Of a stretch of 64,000 nucleotides of DNA, positions 1 to 8,843 are shown piece after piece. The stretch is from an uncultured Bacteroidales bacterium (lineage in GTDB: Bacteria; Bacteroidota; Bacteroidia; Bacteroidales; Muribaculaceae). The DNA is taken from NCBI GenBank assembly GCA_902781045.1, contig CACZHT010000009.1, positions 1 through 64,000 on the forward strand, in the 5' to 3' direction. The notes under the pieces were generated by a model that was not told the origin of the DNA, did no database searches, and saw nothing but the letters and a program-made list of their open reading frames with translations. A program made the translations under genes and the position numbers. Within the stretch, counting starts at the first letter, position 1, and each line of letters opens with the position of its first letter.

Positions 1-79
1 AAGCGGCGAGGACCTCCGGCCCTCTTGCATGGTCTTTCGAACAAATAGCTTCTTCGAAGCATTTTAGCGTCTCCGACGC

Positions 80-313
80 AATCGCTGAACAGATTCTGTA
101 TGAGACTGTTCAGCGATTGGTTCCAGCGAGCCTCCCCTCCCCTTTCACAAAGGGGAGGGGCTGGGGGTGGGGTTTGCAACGAGCAAGTTTTGACTCATTT
201 TTATAATAATGGCGGTATCCAAACCACACCCCTGACCCCTCCCCTTTGGGAAAGGGGAGGGGAAACGCAGAATCGCTGAACAGAACTCAAGTTTGAGACT
301 CAATTCAGCGACT
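80..313. repeat. Palindromic hairpin-rich intergenic repeat (MITE-like)
   Basis: Four hairpins are arranged symmetrically. Outer left: 13-bp arms at 80-92 and 106-118. Inner left: 12-bp C-rich and G-rich arms at 134-145 and 149-160 with loop CAC. Inner right: the same arms at 236-247 and 251-262 with loop GGG. Outer right: an imperfect hairpin at 271-280 and 304-313 that starts with the same AATCGCTGAA word. The left half (134-173) is an approximate reverse complement of the right half (221-262), so the unit is one large inverted repeat around a roughly 47-bp centre. No transposase is present. A non-autonomous element or REP-like repeat is an inference. Confidence 0.6.
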
Positions 314-703
314 GTGACATCGGCAGTTCTTCCCGCTAAGTTAGAGGGGTTTAGTGGGGGAGTGTGTCAGCCGGCTATGCCCTAGCATGGCGGTTGTCAT
401 ACGCCCCCGTTATGTCTTAAGAGGAGAGCTGATAGCTCGCATTTACAATCGCCAAACAGTTGCTCTGGGCAGCTGCTCAGCGATCATGCTGGCACGGGTC
501 ACCGCCTGTTGGCATGCAACAACACCAACAAAGGGTAAGCAGACTTGATTGACATTTTTGACAAATTCCCAACCTACTCAACTAAATTTGAATGTGTCGA
601 CCCAGTGAACCCAATAGCCCAACTTGCTAGACCTACACATTATTAAAAAGAGGCACAAGACAAACCTGAAATCGGCCAAAAAGTGGCATCAGCTGGCCAA
701 ACG
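314..703. other. Gene-poor gap, no supportable gene
   Basis: This stretch between the hairpin repeat and the end of the amidase gene contains only short ORFs with no recognisable protein content. A 64-codon ORF at 354-548 has no ribosome-binding site I can support and its composition looks non-coding. There is a G-rich run near 336-362 and an A+T-rich stretch near 550-660. I see no tRNA, riboswitch or terminator hairpin here. Confidence 0.5.
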
Positions 704-1501
704 CTAACGCAGGACAAACTCGTCGGCATCGCGCCAGGCGGGAAATTTCTCACGGAAATGTGCCAGCAGGGCAGGGTTGAGCTCAGTGGTGATGACGGTG
801 CTGGTCATGCGCTGCCCCACAACCTTTCCCTTAAAGTCGACCACGATGGAGCTGCCCTGACCATACTCGACGCCCTGCGGGTCGGTGCCACAACGGTTGG
901 CTCCGATGACATAGCACTCGTTCTCCAGGGCACGGGCAACGAGCAGTTGGCGCCAGGCATACTCACGCGACCGCGGCCAGTTGGCCACAACGATGAGAAT
1001 ATCGTAGTTGTTCTTGACATTGCGGCAGAAGACCGGGAAACGCAGGTCATAGCACACCACCAGCTTGATGTTGAAACCACGAAACCGCACTATCGGAGCC
1101 GATGTGCGACCTGCGTTGTAAATCTTGTCCTCTCCGCCGAAGGCAAACAAGTGCTTCTTGTCATAGAACGTCTCCTCGCCGTTAGGTTCGATGAAGAAAG
1201 CGCGGTTGTAGAGCTGTGCTGCAGTGCTGGCCAGGAAGCTGCCACAGATGGCCACCCGATATTGCTCGGCCAACCGATGCAGCAGGCGCATCGTGTCGCC
1301 GGTATTGCGCTCGGCCAACTCTAAAGCCCGGTCGCGGTCGGTGGTCATAAAGCCGGTCGAGAATTGCTCGGGCAACACCACCAGGTCGGTGTCGTCGGCC
1401 ATGTTCTGCATGTTGCGCTGCAGCTGAGCCAGATTGGTGTCTTTGTCACCCCATGCGATGTCGTCCTCAATGAGCGTGACCTTTAGATTGCGTGATAACA
1501 C
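704..1501 (-). CDS. Omega-amidase / nitrilase-family carbon-nitrogen hydrolase
   Basis: A 265-aa single-domain protein of the nitrilase superfamily, resembling YafV/NIT2 omega-amidases that hydrolyse alpha-ketoglutaramate or alpha-ketosuccinamate in the cytoplasm. The catalytic triad is visible: Glu45 in LPEQF, Lys115 in YDKKHLF and Cys150 in VVCYDLRFP. Length matches the family. The start is GTG at 1501, because the first beta strand (KVTLIEDD) begins at residue 7 and there is no upstream ATG. The family role in recycling transamination products is established; the exact substrate here is inferred. No close operon partner: about 100 bp of repetitive A+T-rich DNA separates it from the acyltransferase upstream. 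Confidence 0.9.
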   Translation of the reverse strand: MLSRNLKVTLIEDDIAWGDKDTNLAQLQRNMQNMADDTDLVVLPEQFSTGFMTTDRDRALELAERNTGDTMRLLHRLAEQYRVAICGSFLASTAAQLYNRAFFIEPNGEETFYDKKHLFAFGGEDKIYNAGRTSAPIVRFRGFNIKLVVCYDLRFPVFCRNVKNNYDILIVVANWPRSREYAWRQLLVARALENECYVIGANRCGTDPQGVEYGQGSSIVVDFKGKVVGQRMTSTVITTELNPALLAHFREKFPAWRDADEFVLR

Positions 1502-1598
1502 AGATAATTAAGAATTGAAAAATGATAATTGACAATTGAGAATCATCGAAGACTCGAATGTTCAGATAATCGACAATTCAAGACTCGACGAGAATTGA

Positions 1599-2141
1599 CT
1601 ACAGCCCAGTAGCGAACTGTTCGGGGTGGCGCCCGGTGCGGCCCTGGTAATAGCACTTGATAGACCGCATGTCGGCGTCGATGTCACCCGTCGGTGTGAA
1701 GATGCAATCGATGCACACCTCACGCGTGGCATAGTCGATGTAGCCGAGCACCACCGGGACATGAGCGGCTAGCGCAATGTGCAGGAAGCCCGTGTGCCAG
1801 TGCTCGTTGCGGCTGCGCGTTCCCTCGGGGGTGACGGCGACCCACAGACGTTCGCGACGGTTGAACTCGGCCACCACGCCATCTGACACATGTGTGTGCT
1901 GCGAGCGGTTGACCGGGATACCCCCCAGGGCACGCATCAGGCTACCCATCGGAAAGAAGAACCAGGTCGACTTCATCAAGAAGCTCGCTCGCATGCCCAC
2001 CGAGCGCGTGGCCAGCTCGCCCAGCACAAAGTCCCAGTTGCTGGTGTGTGGAGCCACACAAATGACACACTTGGGCGTGGGTGGAATGTTGCAAGCAAAC
2101 TTCCACCCCGCCCGGTCAAGTATCCATTTTGCCAGAATCAT
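1599..2141 (-). CDS. Small PlsC-like acyltransferase
   Basis: A 180-aa protein of the lysophospholipid acyltransferase (PlsC) family. The catalytic H-x4-D motif is HTSNWD at residues 32-37 and the acceptor phosphate-binding motif TPEGTR is at about 104-109. It is shorter than classical PlsC (about 240 aa) and lacks a strong N-terminal membrane segment, as in the compact group often annotated as 1-acyl-glycerol-3-phosphate acyltransferase-like in Bacteroidetes. Acyl donor and acceptor cannot be read from the sequence. The gene begins 17 bp after the 91-aa ORF upstream ends, so the two are probably co-transcribed. A second, full-length PlsC is at 40054-40797. Confidence 0.85.
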   Translation of the reverse strand: MILAKWILDRAGWKFACNIPPTPKCVICVAPHTSNWDFVLGELATRSVGMRASFLMKSTWFFFPMGSLMRALGGIPVNRSQHTHVSDGVVAEFNRRERLWVAVTPEGTRSRNEHWHTGFLHIALAAHVPVVLGYIDYATREVCIDCIFTPTGDIDADMRSIKCYYQGRTGRHPEQFATGL

Positions 2142-2158
2142 GGCAAGTCCCCGCAGGC

Positions 2159-2434
2159 TTACTGCTTCTTGGGCAACAGGGCATTCATCTTGCCAACGAT
2201 GGAGTTGGCCTGGTCACGGAACCACTCGGTGAGGGCCTTCTCGTCGGCCTTGCTGAACTTGTTGCCCACGCGCTTCACGCCCTGTGCCTGAAGCATGGCG
2301 ATGTCAATGATGATCTCGTTCCACTTCTCATAGTTTTCTTCGTTGCTGATCAGGTCCTGTGCCATGATGCACTGTCCGGCCATCTCGCCACATGCGCGCT
2401 GAATGGCTTTCTTCAGTTGTCTCTTGTTTGCCAT
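2159..2434 (-). CDS. Conserved small protein of unknown function
   Basis: A 91-aa, charged, predominantly helical protein that I do not recognise. It is rich in Lys, Glu, Gln and Asn, begins with MANKRQLKKAIQR and ends with PKKQ. It has no signal peptide, membrane segment or obvious metal-binding motif; single cysteines lie at residues 15 and 22. It sits directly upstream of the small acyltransferase on the same strand (17-bp gap), suggesting an operon. Clean ATG start and coding-like composition support a real gene. Function is not assignable; a small cytoplasmic helical-bundle protein is a guess. Confidence 0.75.
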   Translation of the reverse strand: MANKRQLKKAIQRACGEMAGQCIMAQDLISNEENYEKWNEIIIDIAMLQAQGVKRVGNKFSKADEKALTEWFRDQANSIVGKMNALLPKKQ

Positions 2435-2624
2435 GTTGTGATTTATAGTTTGTTAAACAATGATGCAGCTCCGAGCTGCTGAAATTTTCGGCTAAATTAC
2501 TCAAAAAAGACTATACTCGCAAAAAAAACGGCGAAAAAACTCCCAGGGTGTCCCAAAATTGTGAAAAATCAAAAAAAATCTACATTTTTTCTGTCTCTGA
2601 CGGCATCAATCACGGTTTTGATTG

Positions 2625-2633
2625 TACTTTTGC
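2625..2633 (+). promoter_or_regulatory. Bacteroidetes -7 promoter element
   Basis: TACTTTTGC matches TAnnTTTG. It lies 29 bp upstream of the ATG at 2662. A clear TTG -33 box at the right distance is not obvious. The element lies inside the longer ORF that could start at 2548, which argues for the shorter start. Confidence 0.5.
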
Positions 2634-2661
2634 CAACAAAAACAAACGTCACAATCGTGCA

Positions 2662-3723
2662 ATGGCAAAAGCAAGAATACACTATATAGACGCATTGAGG
2701 GGTTTCACAATGTTGCTGGTCGTGTTCGCACATGTGCTGACCTTCGGGTTCGACATGGAGAATTCGTTCATCAGCCAGCTGTTCGTCACCTTCAGGATGC
2801 CTATGTTCTTCTTCATCAGTGGCTACATTGCCTACAAGGGCATAGAGATGTGGGATGGGGCCTTCTTCAGCAAGATGATCAAGAAGAAAGCCGTGGTCCA
2901 GATCATCCCTGCCACTGTGTTCTGGCTGTTGTTTGTGCTTTTTATCTGCAAGAAGACGTCCCCGCTCGACTATATCCGCGACAAGGGGTTTGTAGGCTAT
3001 TGGTTCACCTACACCCTGATGGTGTTCTTTGTCATATATTATATTGTGTCGCTGGTGGCCAACAAGATGTCGGCGCCGGCTCGCGACCGATTTTTTGACA
3101 TCACGCTGTGCCTGGTCGCTGTGGCGGGCGTGGGCGCTTTCATGGCACTGAGCGGCAGTCCGAGGAAAGAACTATACCACGCGTTCTCGATACTCAACGT
3201 GTGCAACTACTTTCAATATTTCGTCTTCGGTCTGTTGTGCAAGCGCCATCAAGCCGCATTTGAATTCGCCCTGCGCGACAACCGTGTGCTGGTGACATGC
3301 ATGGTGGTGTTCGTGGCCTGCCTGTATCTGCTCTTCCAGCCACGCATCGCCCCGATGACCCCGCCACTGGTGCGCAAATTTTGCATGCACGAGTTGGTCA
3401 GATATTCCGGCTTGATCATTGTGTTTGCCTTCTTCTTCCACAATGCCGACTTTTTCAACAAGGACAACACAGTGGTGCGGTGCATGCTGTTTGTCGGGCG
3501 ACGGACCCTCGACATCTACCTGATTCACTTCTTCCTGATGCCGTTTGGCACCGACCTGCCCACCTATGCCTGGAGCAATGTGTTTGTCGTGCAGCTGTTT
3601 GTGGCCGTGTTCCTGTCACTGCTGGTGATAGCGTTGTGTCTGCTCATCAGCCGCGTCATCAGGATGAGCGACTTCTTGGGTCACTACCTGCTAGGGGCCA
3701 AAAGGGCCGAGAAGGAGGGATGA
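2662..3723 (+). CDS. Membrane acyltransferase (acyltransferase 3 family)
   Basis: A 353-aa polytopic membrane protein with the family signature near the N terminus (IHYIDALRGFTMLLVVFAH, with the conserved Arg and His) and FRMPMFFFISGY after the first loop. About ten hydrophobic segments follow, as expected for acyltransferase 3 proteins that O-acetylate or O-acylate cell-surface glycans. The ATG at 2662 is preferred over the in-frame start at 2548 because a promoter element at 2625-2633 lies between them and the first 38 residues of the longer form are not family-like. It stands alone, away from the EPS locus. Substrate unknown. Confidence 0.88.
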   Translation: MAKARIHYIDALRGFTMLLVVFAHVLTFGFDMENSFISQLFVTFRMPMFFFISGYIAYKGIEMWDGAFFSKMIKKKAVVQIIPATVFWLLFVLFICKKTSPLDYIRDKGFVGYWFTYTLMVFFVIYYIVSLVANKMSAPARDRFFDITLCLVAVAGVGAFMALSGSPRKELYHAFSILNVCNYFQYFVFGLLCKRHQAAFEFALRDNRVLVTCMVVFVACLYLLFQPRIAPMTPPLVRKFCMHELVRYSGLIIVFAFFFHNADFFNKDNTVVRCMLFVGRRTLDIYLIHFFLMPFGTDLPTYAWSNVFVVQLFVAVFLSLLVIALCLLISRVIRMSDFLGHYLLGAKRAEKEG

Positions 3724-3756
3724 AATCTAAAAAAATCTAAAAATCTTCAGGATAAT

Positions 3757-3788
3757 TTTGCCATGTCAAAAAGTGGCTGTACCTTTGC
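3757..3788 (+). promoter_or_regulatory. Promoter of tRNA-Glu
   Basis: TTTG at 3757-3760 and TACCTTTGC at 3780-3788 are separated by 19 bp, matching the Bacteroidetes sigma-ABfr consensus. The -7 box lies about 12 bp upstream of the tRNA 5' end. Confidence 0.8.
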
Positions 3789-3799
3789 ACTCGCAAATC

Positions 3800-3872
3800 G
3801 GTGATATCGTCTAGTGGTCTAGGACGCCGCCCTCTCACGGCGGAAACCAGGGTTCGAGTCCCTGTTTCACTA
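3800..3872 (+). tRNA. tRNA-Glu (anticodon CTC)
   Basis: A cloverleaf can be drawn: acceptor arms at 3800-3806 and 3865-3871 (one G-T pair and one T-T mismatch), a D arm with GTCTAGTGGTCTAGGAC, anticodon stem CCGCC/GGCGG around a loop containing CTC, and T arm CAGGG-TTCGAGT-CCCTG. Discriminator base is A and CCA is not encoded. The CTC anticodon reads GAG codons. Confidence 0.92.
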
Positions 3873-4037
3873 CTTTCATCCCAGACATTGCTGAACGACA
3901 TTTTGGCAACAGCGGGTGACAATGGGGTGGGGCAGGTGTGACAGAATGTCGCATCACAACATGTGGCACAGACGTTGCTTGTCATGCAGTGGTTTCAATC
4001 AACGAAATATTAAAACAATTATTAAATAAACACAACT

Positions 4038-4310
4038 ATGAAAGTCAAACCACTATCTGACCGAGTTCTCATCGAACCGGCAAAAGCCGAAGAAGTCGTG
4101 GGCGGCATCATCATCCCCGACACCGCAAAGGAGAAACCCCTCAAGGGCACTGTCAAGGCCGTGGGCCAGGGCACCAAGGACGAGCAAATGGTCGTCAAAG
4201 AGGGCGACACCGTGCTCTATGGCAAGTATGCCGGTACCGAGATTGAGGTCGACGGACAGAAGCTGCTCATGATGCGCCAGAGCGACATCCTGGCCATCGT
4301 CGAAGACTAA
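4038..4310 (+). CDS. groES: Co-chaperonin GroES (Cpn10)
   Basis: A 90-aa GroES with the family start [14 protein letters not shown], the mobile-loop segment [20 protein letters not shown] at about residues 18-37 and the C-terminal strand ending SDILAIVED. It forms the heptameric lid of GroEL and assists ATP-dependent folding in the cytoplasm. It is followed 94 bp later by groEL. I see no CIRCE operator upstream and no good TAnnTTTG promoter in 3873-4037, so heat-shock control must use other signals, which I cannot identify. Confidence 0.98.
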   Translation: MKVKPLSDRVLIEPAKAEEVVGGIIIPDTAKEKPLKGTVKAVGQGTKDEQMVVKEGDTVLYGKYAGTEIEVDGQKLLMMRQSDILAIVED

Positions 4311-4365
4311 AATTCGTTTTGTCAGACTGGCCGTCGGTCGACTAGTCTGCCATACAATCACTTGA

Positions 4366-6039
<1,674 letters not shown>

Positions 6040-6062
6040 ACTTAATAAACACCTTATCTTGG

Positions 6063-6104
6063 GCGGGGCGACCGGAGAGTACAATTTCTCTCCAGTCGCC
6101 CCGC
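6063..6104 (+). terminator. Terminator hairpin after groEL
   Basis: A 17-bp GC-rich stem (arms 6063-6079 and 6088-6104, one C-A mismatch) with an 8-nt loop lies 24 bp after the groEL stop. It is followed by only a weak T run, so it may also act as a transcript stabiliser. Confidence 0.75.
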
Positions 6105-6234
6105 TTGTTGTGGGCAATCAAGCGGCAAAAAAATCGCGGCGACATAACAAATTGCCAAGAAATACGTTATAAAAATGATATGCAATATTTTAATGTTTCG
6201 TCGCCCTGACAGGGGTAGGGAAGAACAAAAAAAA

Positions 6235-6267
6235 TTTGTGTACTATAGTTTTTTTTCCTAATTTTGC
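6235..6267 (+). promoter_or_regulatory. Promoter of the exopolysaccharide operon
   Basis: TTTG at 6235-6238 and TAATTTTGC at 6259-6267 are 20 bp apart, a full match to the Bacteroidetes consensus. Transcription should begin near 6274, giving an untranslated leader of about 110 nt before the UpxY-like gene. Confidence 0.8.
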
Positions 6268-6273
6268 ACGCTC

Positions 6274-6384
6274 TATCACTTTTGCGCGACTTGCTCAAGT
6301 GGTGCAAAAATGAGGAAAAACATGTTTGAAATTTATAATAATTTGAGTATCAATGTTTTAATTGACACTTGAAGCACCAGAGAT
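6274..6384 (+). promoter_or_regulatory. Structured 5' leader of the EPS operon
   Basis: Immediately after the predicted transcription start, arms 6280-6293 and 6296-6309 form an imperfect hairpin (TTTTGC/GCAAAA outer part, ACTTG/CAAGT inner part). The TCAAGTG at 6295-6301 can instead pair with CACTTGA at 6366-6372, just upstream of the ATG at 6385. Mutually exclusive folds in the leader of a locus headed by a UpxY-like protein fit control of elongation or initiation. Pairings are seen; function is inference. Confidence 0.45.
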
Positions 6385-6957
6385 ATGTCCTTTAGCGTCA
6401 ACGACCACCTGACAAACGACCAGCCGTGCAGCGACCAGCTGCAATGGTTTGCCATGCGCGCAACCTACCATCGCGAAATGGCCGTGAAGTCGCTGCTGGA
6501 CAATGCAGGTATCGAGTGCTACCTGCCCACAGCACAAAGTCTGAAGCTGAACCATGGCCGCAAAGTCAGGGTCGTCACCCCGCTGGTGAGCAACCTCATC
6601 TTTGTGCGCGCTGCCAAGGAACGCCTCCAGCAGTTCAAAGCTCGTGTGCCTCACTTGCAGTATATGACTCATCGTGACGGTTCGAAGAATGTGCCCATAG
6701 TAGTACCCGAACGTCAGATGGATGACTTTATCTCGATCACCGCCTCCAGAGCCTCGCAACTGCAGTTCTTCAGTCCCGGCGAGCTCAATGTCAAGCAAGG
6801 CACTCGCGTCAGGCTGCATGGCGGCTCGCTCGACGGTCTTGAAGGCGTATTCATGAAAGTCACAGGCCGCCGCAACCGCCGTCTGGTCATTGAGGTGGAG
6901 AATGTGATTACCGTTGCTCTTGAATGCTCTGATGCCGAGTTTGTTGAATTGATATGA
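6385..6957 (+). CDS. UpxY/RfaH-like transcription antitermination protein (NusG family)
   Basis: A 190-aa NusG-family protein. The NGN domain spans about residues 18-125 (WFAMRATYHREMAVKSLLDNAGIECYLPT at its start, then LIFVRAAKERL) and a KOW-like segment follows (GTRVRLHGGSLDGLEGVFMKV). It is longer than a housekeeping NusG C-terminal half would need and is the first gene of the EPS operon, exactly as UpxY proteins are in Bacteroides capsule loci, where they bind RNA polymerase and prevent premature termination within their own operon. It overlaps the WecA-like gene by 4 bp (ATGA). The structured leader upstream is a possible recruitment site. Confidence 0.9.
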   Translation: MSFSVNDHLTNDQPCSDQLQWFAMRATYHREMAVKSLLDNAGIECYLPTAQSLKLNHGRKVRVVTPLVSNLIFVRAAKERLQQFKARVPHLQYMTHRDGSKNVPIVVPERQMDDFISITASRASQLQFFSPGELNVKQGTRVRLHGGSLDGLEGVFMKVTGRRNRRLVIEVENVITVALECSDAEFVELI

Positions 6958-8036
6958 ACCTTATCTCCCTATTGATAGTTGTCGCGCTTGCCCTGGTGAT
7001 GTCGTGGTTCGGTACCTACTGCGTCATCAAGTTTGCCTACAAGTACGGCCTTTACGACAAGCCTAATGCCCGAAAGATTCATCACGAGAAGATTCCGCGT
7101 CTGGGAGGAGTGTCTTTCTTCCCATTGGGGGTGATCATCATCGACCTGCTCAGCCAGCTGGCTCCGGTCCTTGGGGTACACGACTTCCCTGACGTGTCCG
7201 TGCTGGTGGGGCTTGTGCCGGCCTTGCTGCTACTCTATGTTGTCGGTCTGATAGACGACATCTGGGGAGTGCGCTATCGCATCAAGTTCCTGTTTCAGGC
7301 TGCAGTGGCTATCCTGCTGTGCCTCAACGGTTACTATTATCATGACCTTTATGGGCTGATAGGGCTTCATGAGGTGCCCACCTGGTTGGGTTGGCTTGTG
7401 ACGGTGTTCATGGTCATCTATGTTACCAACGCTTTTAACTTCATTGACGGTATCGACGGACTGTCATCGGGCCTGGCCATCCTGACATTTGCCTATTTCG
7501 CTTGTTTCTTTTCGGAGCTGGGCAACGAGGTCTTCATGATTGTCTGTGTCATCATGCCCTTGATTCTGATTCCGTTCATGTTCTACAACGTGTTTGGTCA
7601 TTCAGACAAGCACACCAAGGTGTTCATGGGCGATGCGGGCTCTCTATTCCTGGGACTGATATTCGTCATTCTGTCCATCGAGCTGTCGCAGCACAGTGTC
7701 CCAGAGGCCGGTGGCGACAACTTGCTCCTTTTCTCGGTCGCCCCCTTGCTGCTGCCGCTGCTAGATGTGATTCAGGTGGTAGTGCACCGTCTACGCACCG
7801 GGGCCAACCCTTTCCAGGCCGACAAGAGCCATATCCACCACCGGTGCATGGCCTTCGGGTGGACACAGCATGTGACCCTGTTCATTGTCATCACGTTTGC
7901 GGTCATCCTGACCACATTATGCTATTTCCTGGCCTATGTGCTCGACATCAATGTGGTCTTGGCCATTGTGATTGTCGTCTGGCTGGTGTTCAATGGGTTG
8001 TTATCACGCAAGAGAATAAATAAAAACATGATATGA
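6954..8036 (+). CDS. WecA/MraY-like UDP-sugar:undecaprenyl-phosphate sugar-1-phosphate transferase
   Basis: A 360-aa polytopic membrane enzyme of the PNPT family. Signature motifs are GLIDDIWG (catalytic Asp pair, about 97-104), NAFNFIDGIDGL (about 160-171), FMGDAGS (about 222-228) and the cytoplasmic His loop DKSHIHHR near residue 287. It has ten to eleven membrane segments. It should transfer a HexNAc-1-phosphate, most likely GlcNAc-1-P, to undecaprenyl phosphate, starting the repeat unit on the inner leaflet. It is translationally coupled to both neighbours (ATGA overlaps at 6954 and 8033). Sugar specificity cannot be proven from sequence; WecA-type is favoured by the WecB, WecC and WecG relatives elsewhere in the window. 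Confidence 0.9.
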   Translation: MNLISLLIVVALALVMSWFGTYCVIKFAYKYGLYDKPNARKIHHEKIPRLGGVSFFPLGVIIIDLLSQLAPVLGVHDFPDVSVLVGLVPALLLLYVVGLIDDIWGVRYRIKFLFQAAVAILLCLNGYYYHDLYGLIGLHEVPTWLGWLVTVFMVIYVTNAFNFIDGIDGLSSGLAILTFAYFACFFSELGNEVFMIVCVIMPLILIPFMFYNVFGHSDKHTKVFMGDAGSLFLGLIFVILSIELSQHSVPEAGGDNLLLFSVAPLLLPLLDVIQVVVHRLRTGANPFQADKSHIHHRCMAFGWTQHVTLFIVITFAVILTTLCYFLAYVLDINVVLAIVIVVWLVFNGLLSRKRINKNMI

Positions 8037-8824
8037 AAAAACTAGTTTTAATGTCGGTTGCCGGTGTATTGATGGCACTGACGTCGTGCACGCCCAAGCT
8101 GGGCTACTTCCAGGACCTACAGGCAGGTTCTGAGTACAATCTGCAGCAGCCGCGCGTTGTCAAGGCTGAGCAGGGAGACAAAATGTCAATCATTGTCAGT
8201 AGCCGAAGCCCTCAACTGGCCTCGCTGTTCAACCTGCCCATCGTCAGCAACTACACGGCGTCGTCATCAGAAATGCCCGTGTCGTCGACACGCATGTCGG
8301 CCTACACAGTGGGCGAGATGGGCGACATTGTCTTTCCGGTACTTGGCTCAATCAGTGTCAAAGGTCTGACACGTGAGCAGATCCAAGAGAAGATTCGTCG
8401 TGAGCTGAGCGACCGTGACTTGCTCAAGGATGCCACGGTCACAGCCAATTTCCTGGACTTGACTTACTCGGTGATGGGTGATGTCAAGCTGCCGGGGCGC
8501 TATGCTTTCGACCACGACTATGTTACGCTGCTTGAAGCCCTGTCTCGTGCCGGCGACCTGACCATCACCGGCCGTCGCGACAACATCTTGGTCACCCGCA
8601 ACGAGGGCGGCAAGCAGACAAACTATCGCATCGACCTGACCAACTCGAACGAGCTGTATCAGTCGCCGGCCTTCTACCTCAAGCAGAACGACATCATCTA
8701 TGTGGAACCCAACGTGAAGAAAGCCCGCGAGTCAACCTCGACCGGCAACGCGCTGTCCAGCCCCTCGCTGTGGCTCTCGACAGCATCATTCATCACCTCG
8801 CTGTGTGTGCTGATATTCAAATAA
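8033..8824 (+). CDS. Wza-like polysaccharide export lipoprotein
   Basis: A 263-aa outer-membrane auxiliary protein. A lipoprotein signal peptide ends at the lipobox LTSC with Cys19. The Poly_export domain follows (KAEQGDKMSIIVSSRSPQLASLFNLP, about 45-150), then an SLBB-like segment (GDVKLPGRYAFDHDYVTLLEALSRAGDL, about 157-184), and a hydrophobic C-terminal segment (about 243-262) that would cross the outer membrane. It should form the export channel for the EPS with the Wzc-like kinase, whose gene starts 19 bp downstream. This one-SLBB, short architecture is usual in Bacteroidetes. Confidence 0.92.
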   Translation: MKKLVLMSVAGVLMALTSCTPKLGYFQDLQAGSEYNLQQPRVVKAEQGDKMSIIVSSRSPQLASLFNLPIVSNYTASSSEMPVSSTRMSAYTVGEMGDIVFPVLGSISVKGLTREQIQEKIRRELSDRDLLKDATVTANFLDLTYSVMGDVKLPGRYAFDHDYVTLLEALSRAGDLTITGRRDNILVTRNEGGKQTNYRIDLTNSNELYQSPAFYLKQNDIIYVEPNVKKARESTSTGNALSSPSLWLSTASFITSLCVLIFK

Positions 8825-8843
8825 ACAGATTATCTGAATTGCT

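Noticed and set aside
354..548. A 64-codon ORF in the first gap
   Set aside because: No recognisable protein, unusual composition and no promoter or ribosome-binding site; treated as chance.
683..1324. A 213-codon plus-strand ORF over the amidase gene
   Set aside because: The minus strand carries all catalytic motifs of the nitrilase family; the plus frame shows none.
3873..4037. CIRCE operator for groESL
   Set aside because: No TTAGCACTC / GAGTGCTAA inverted repeat is present.
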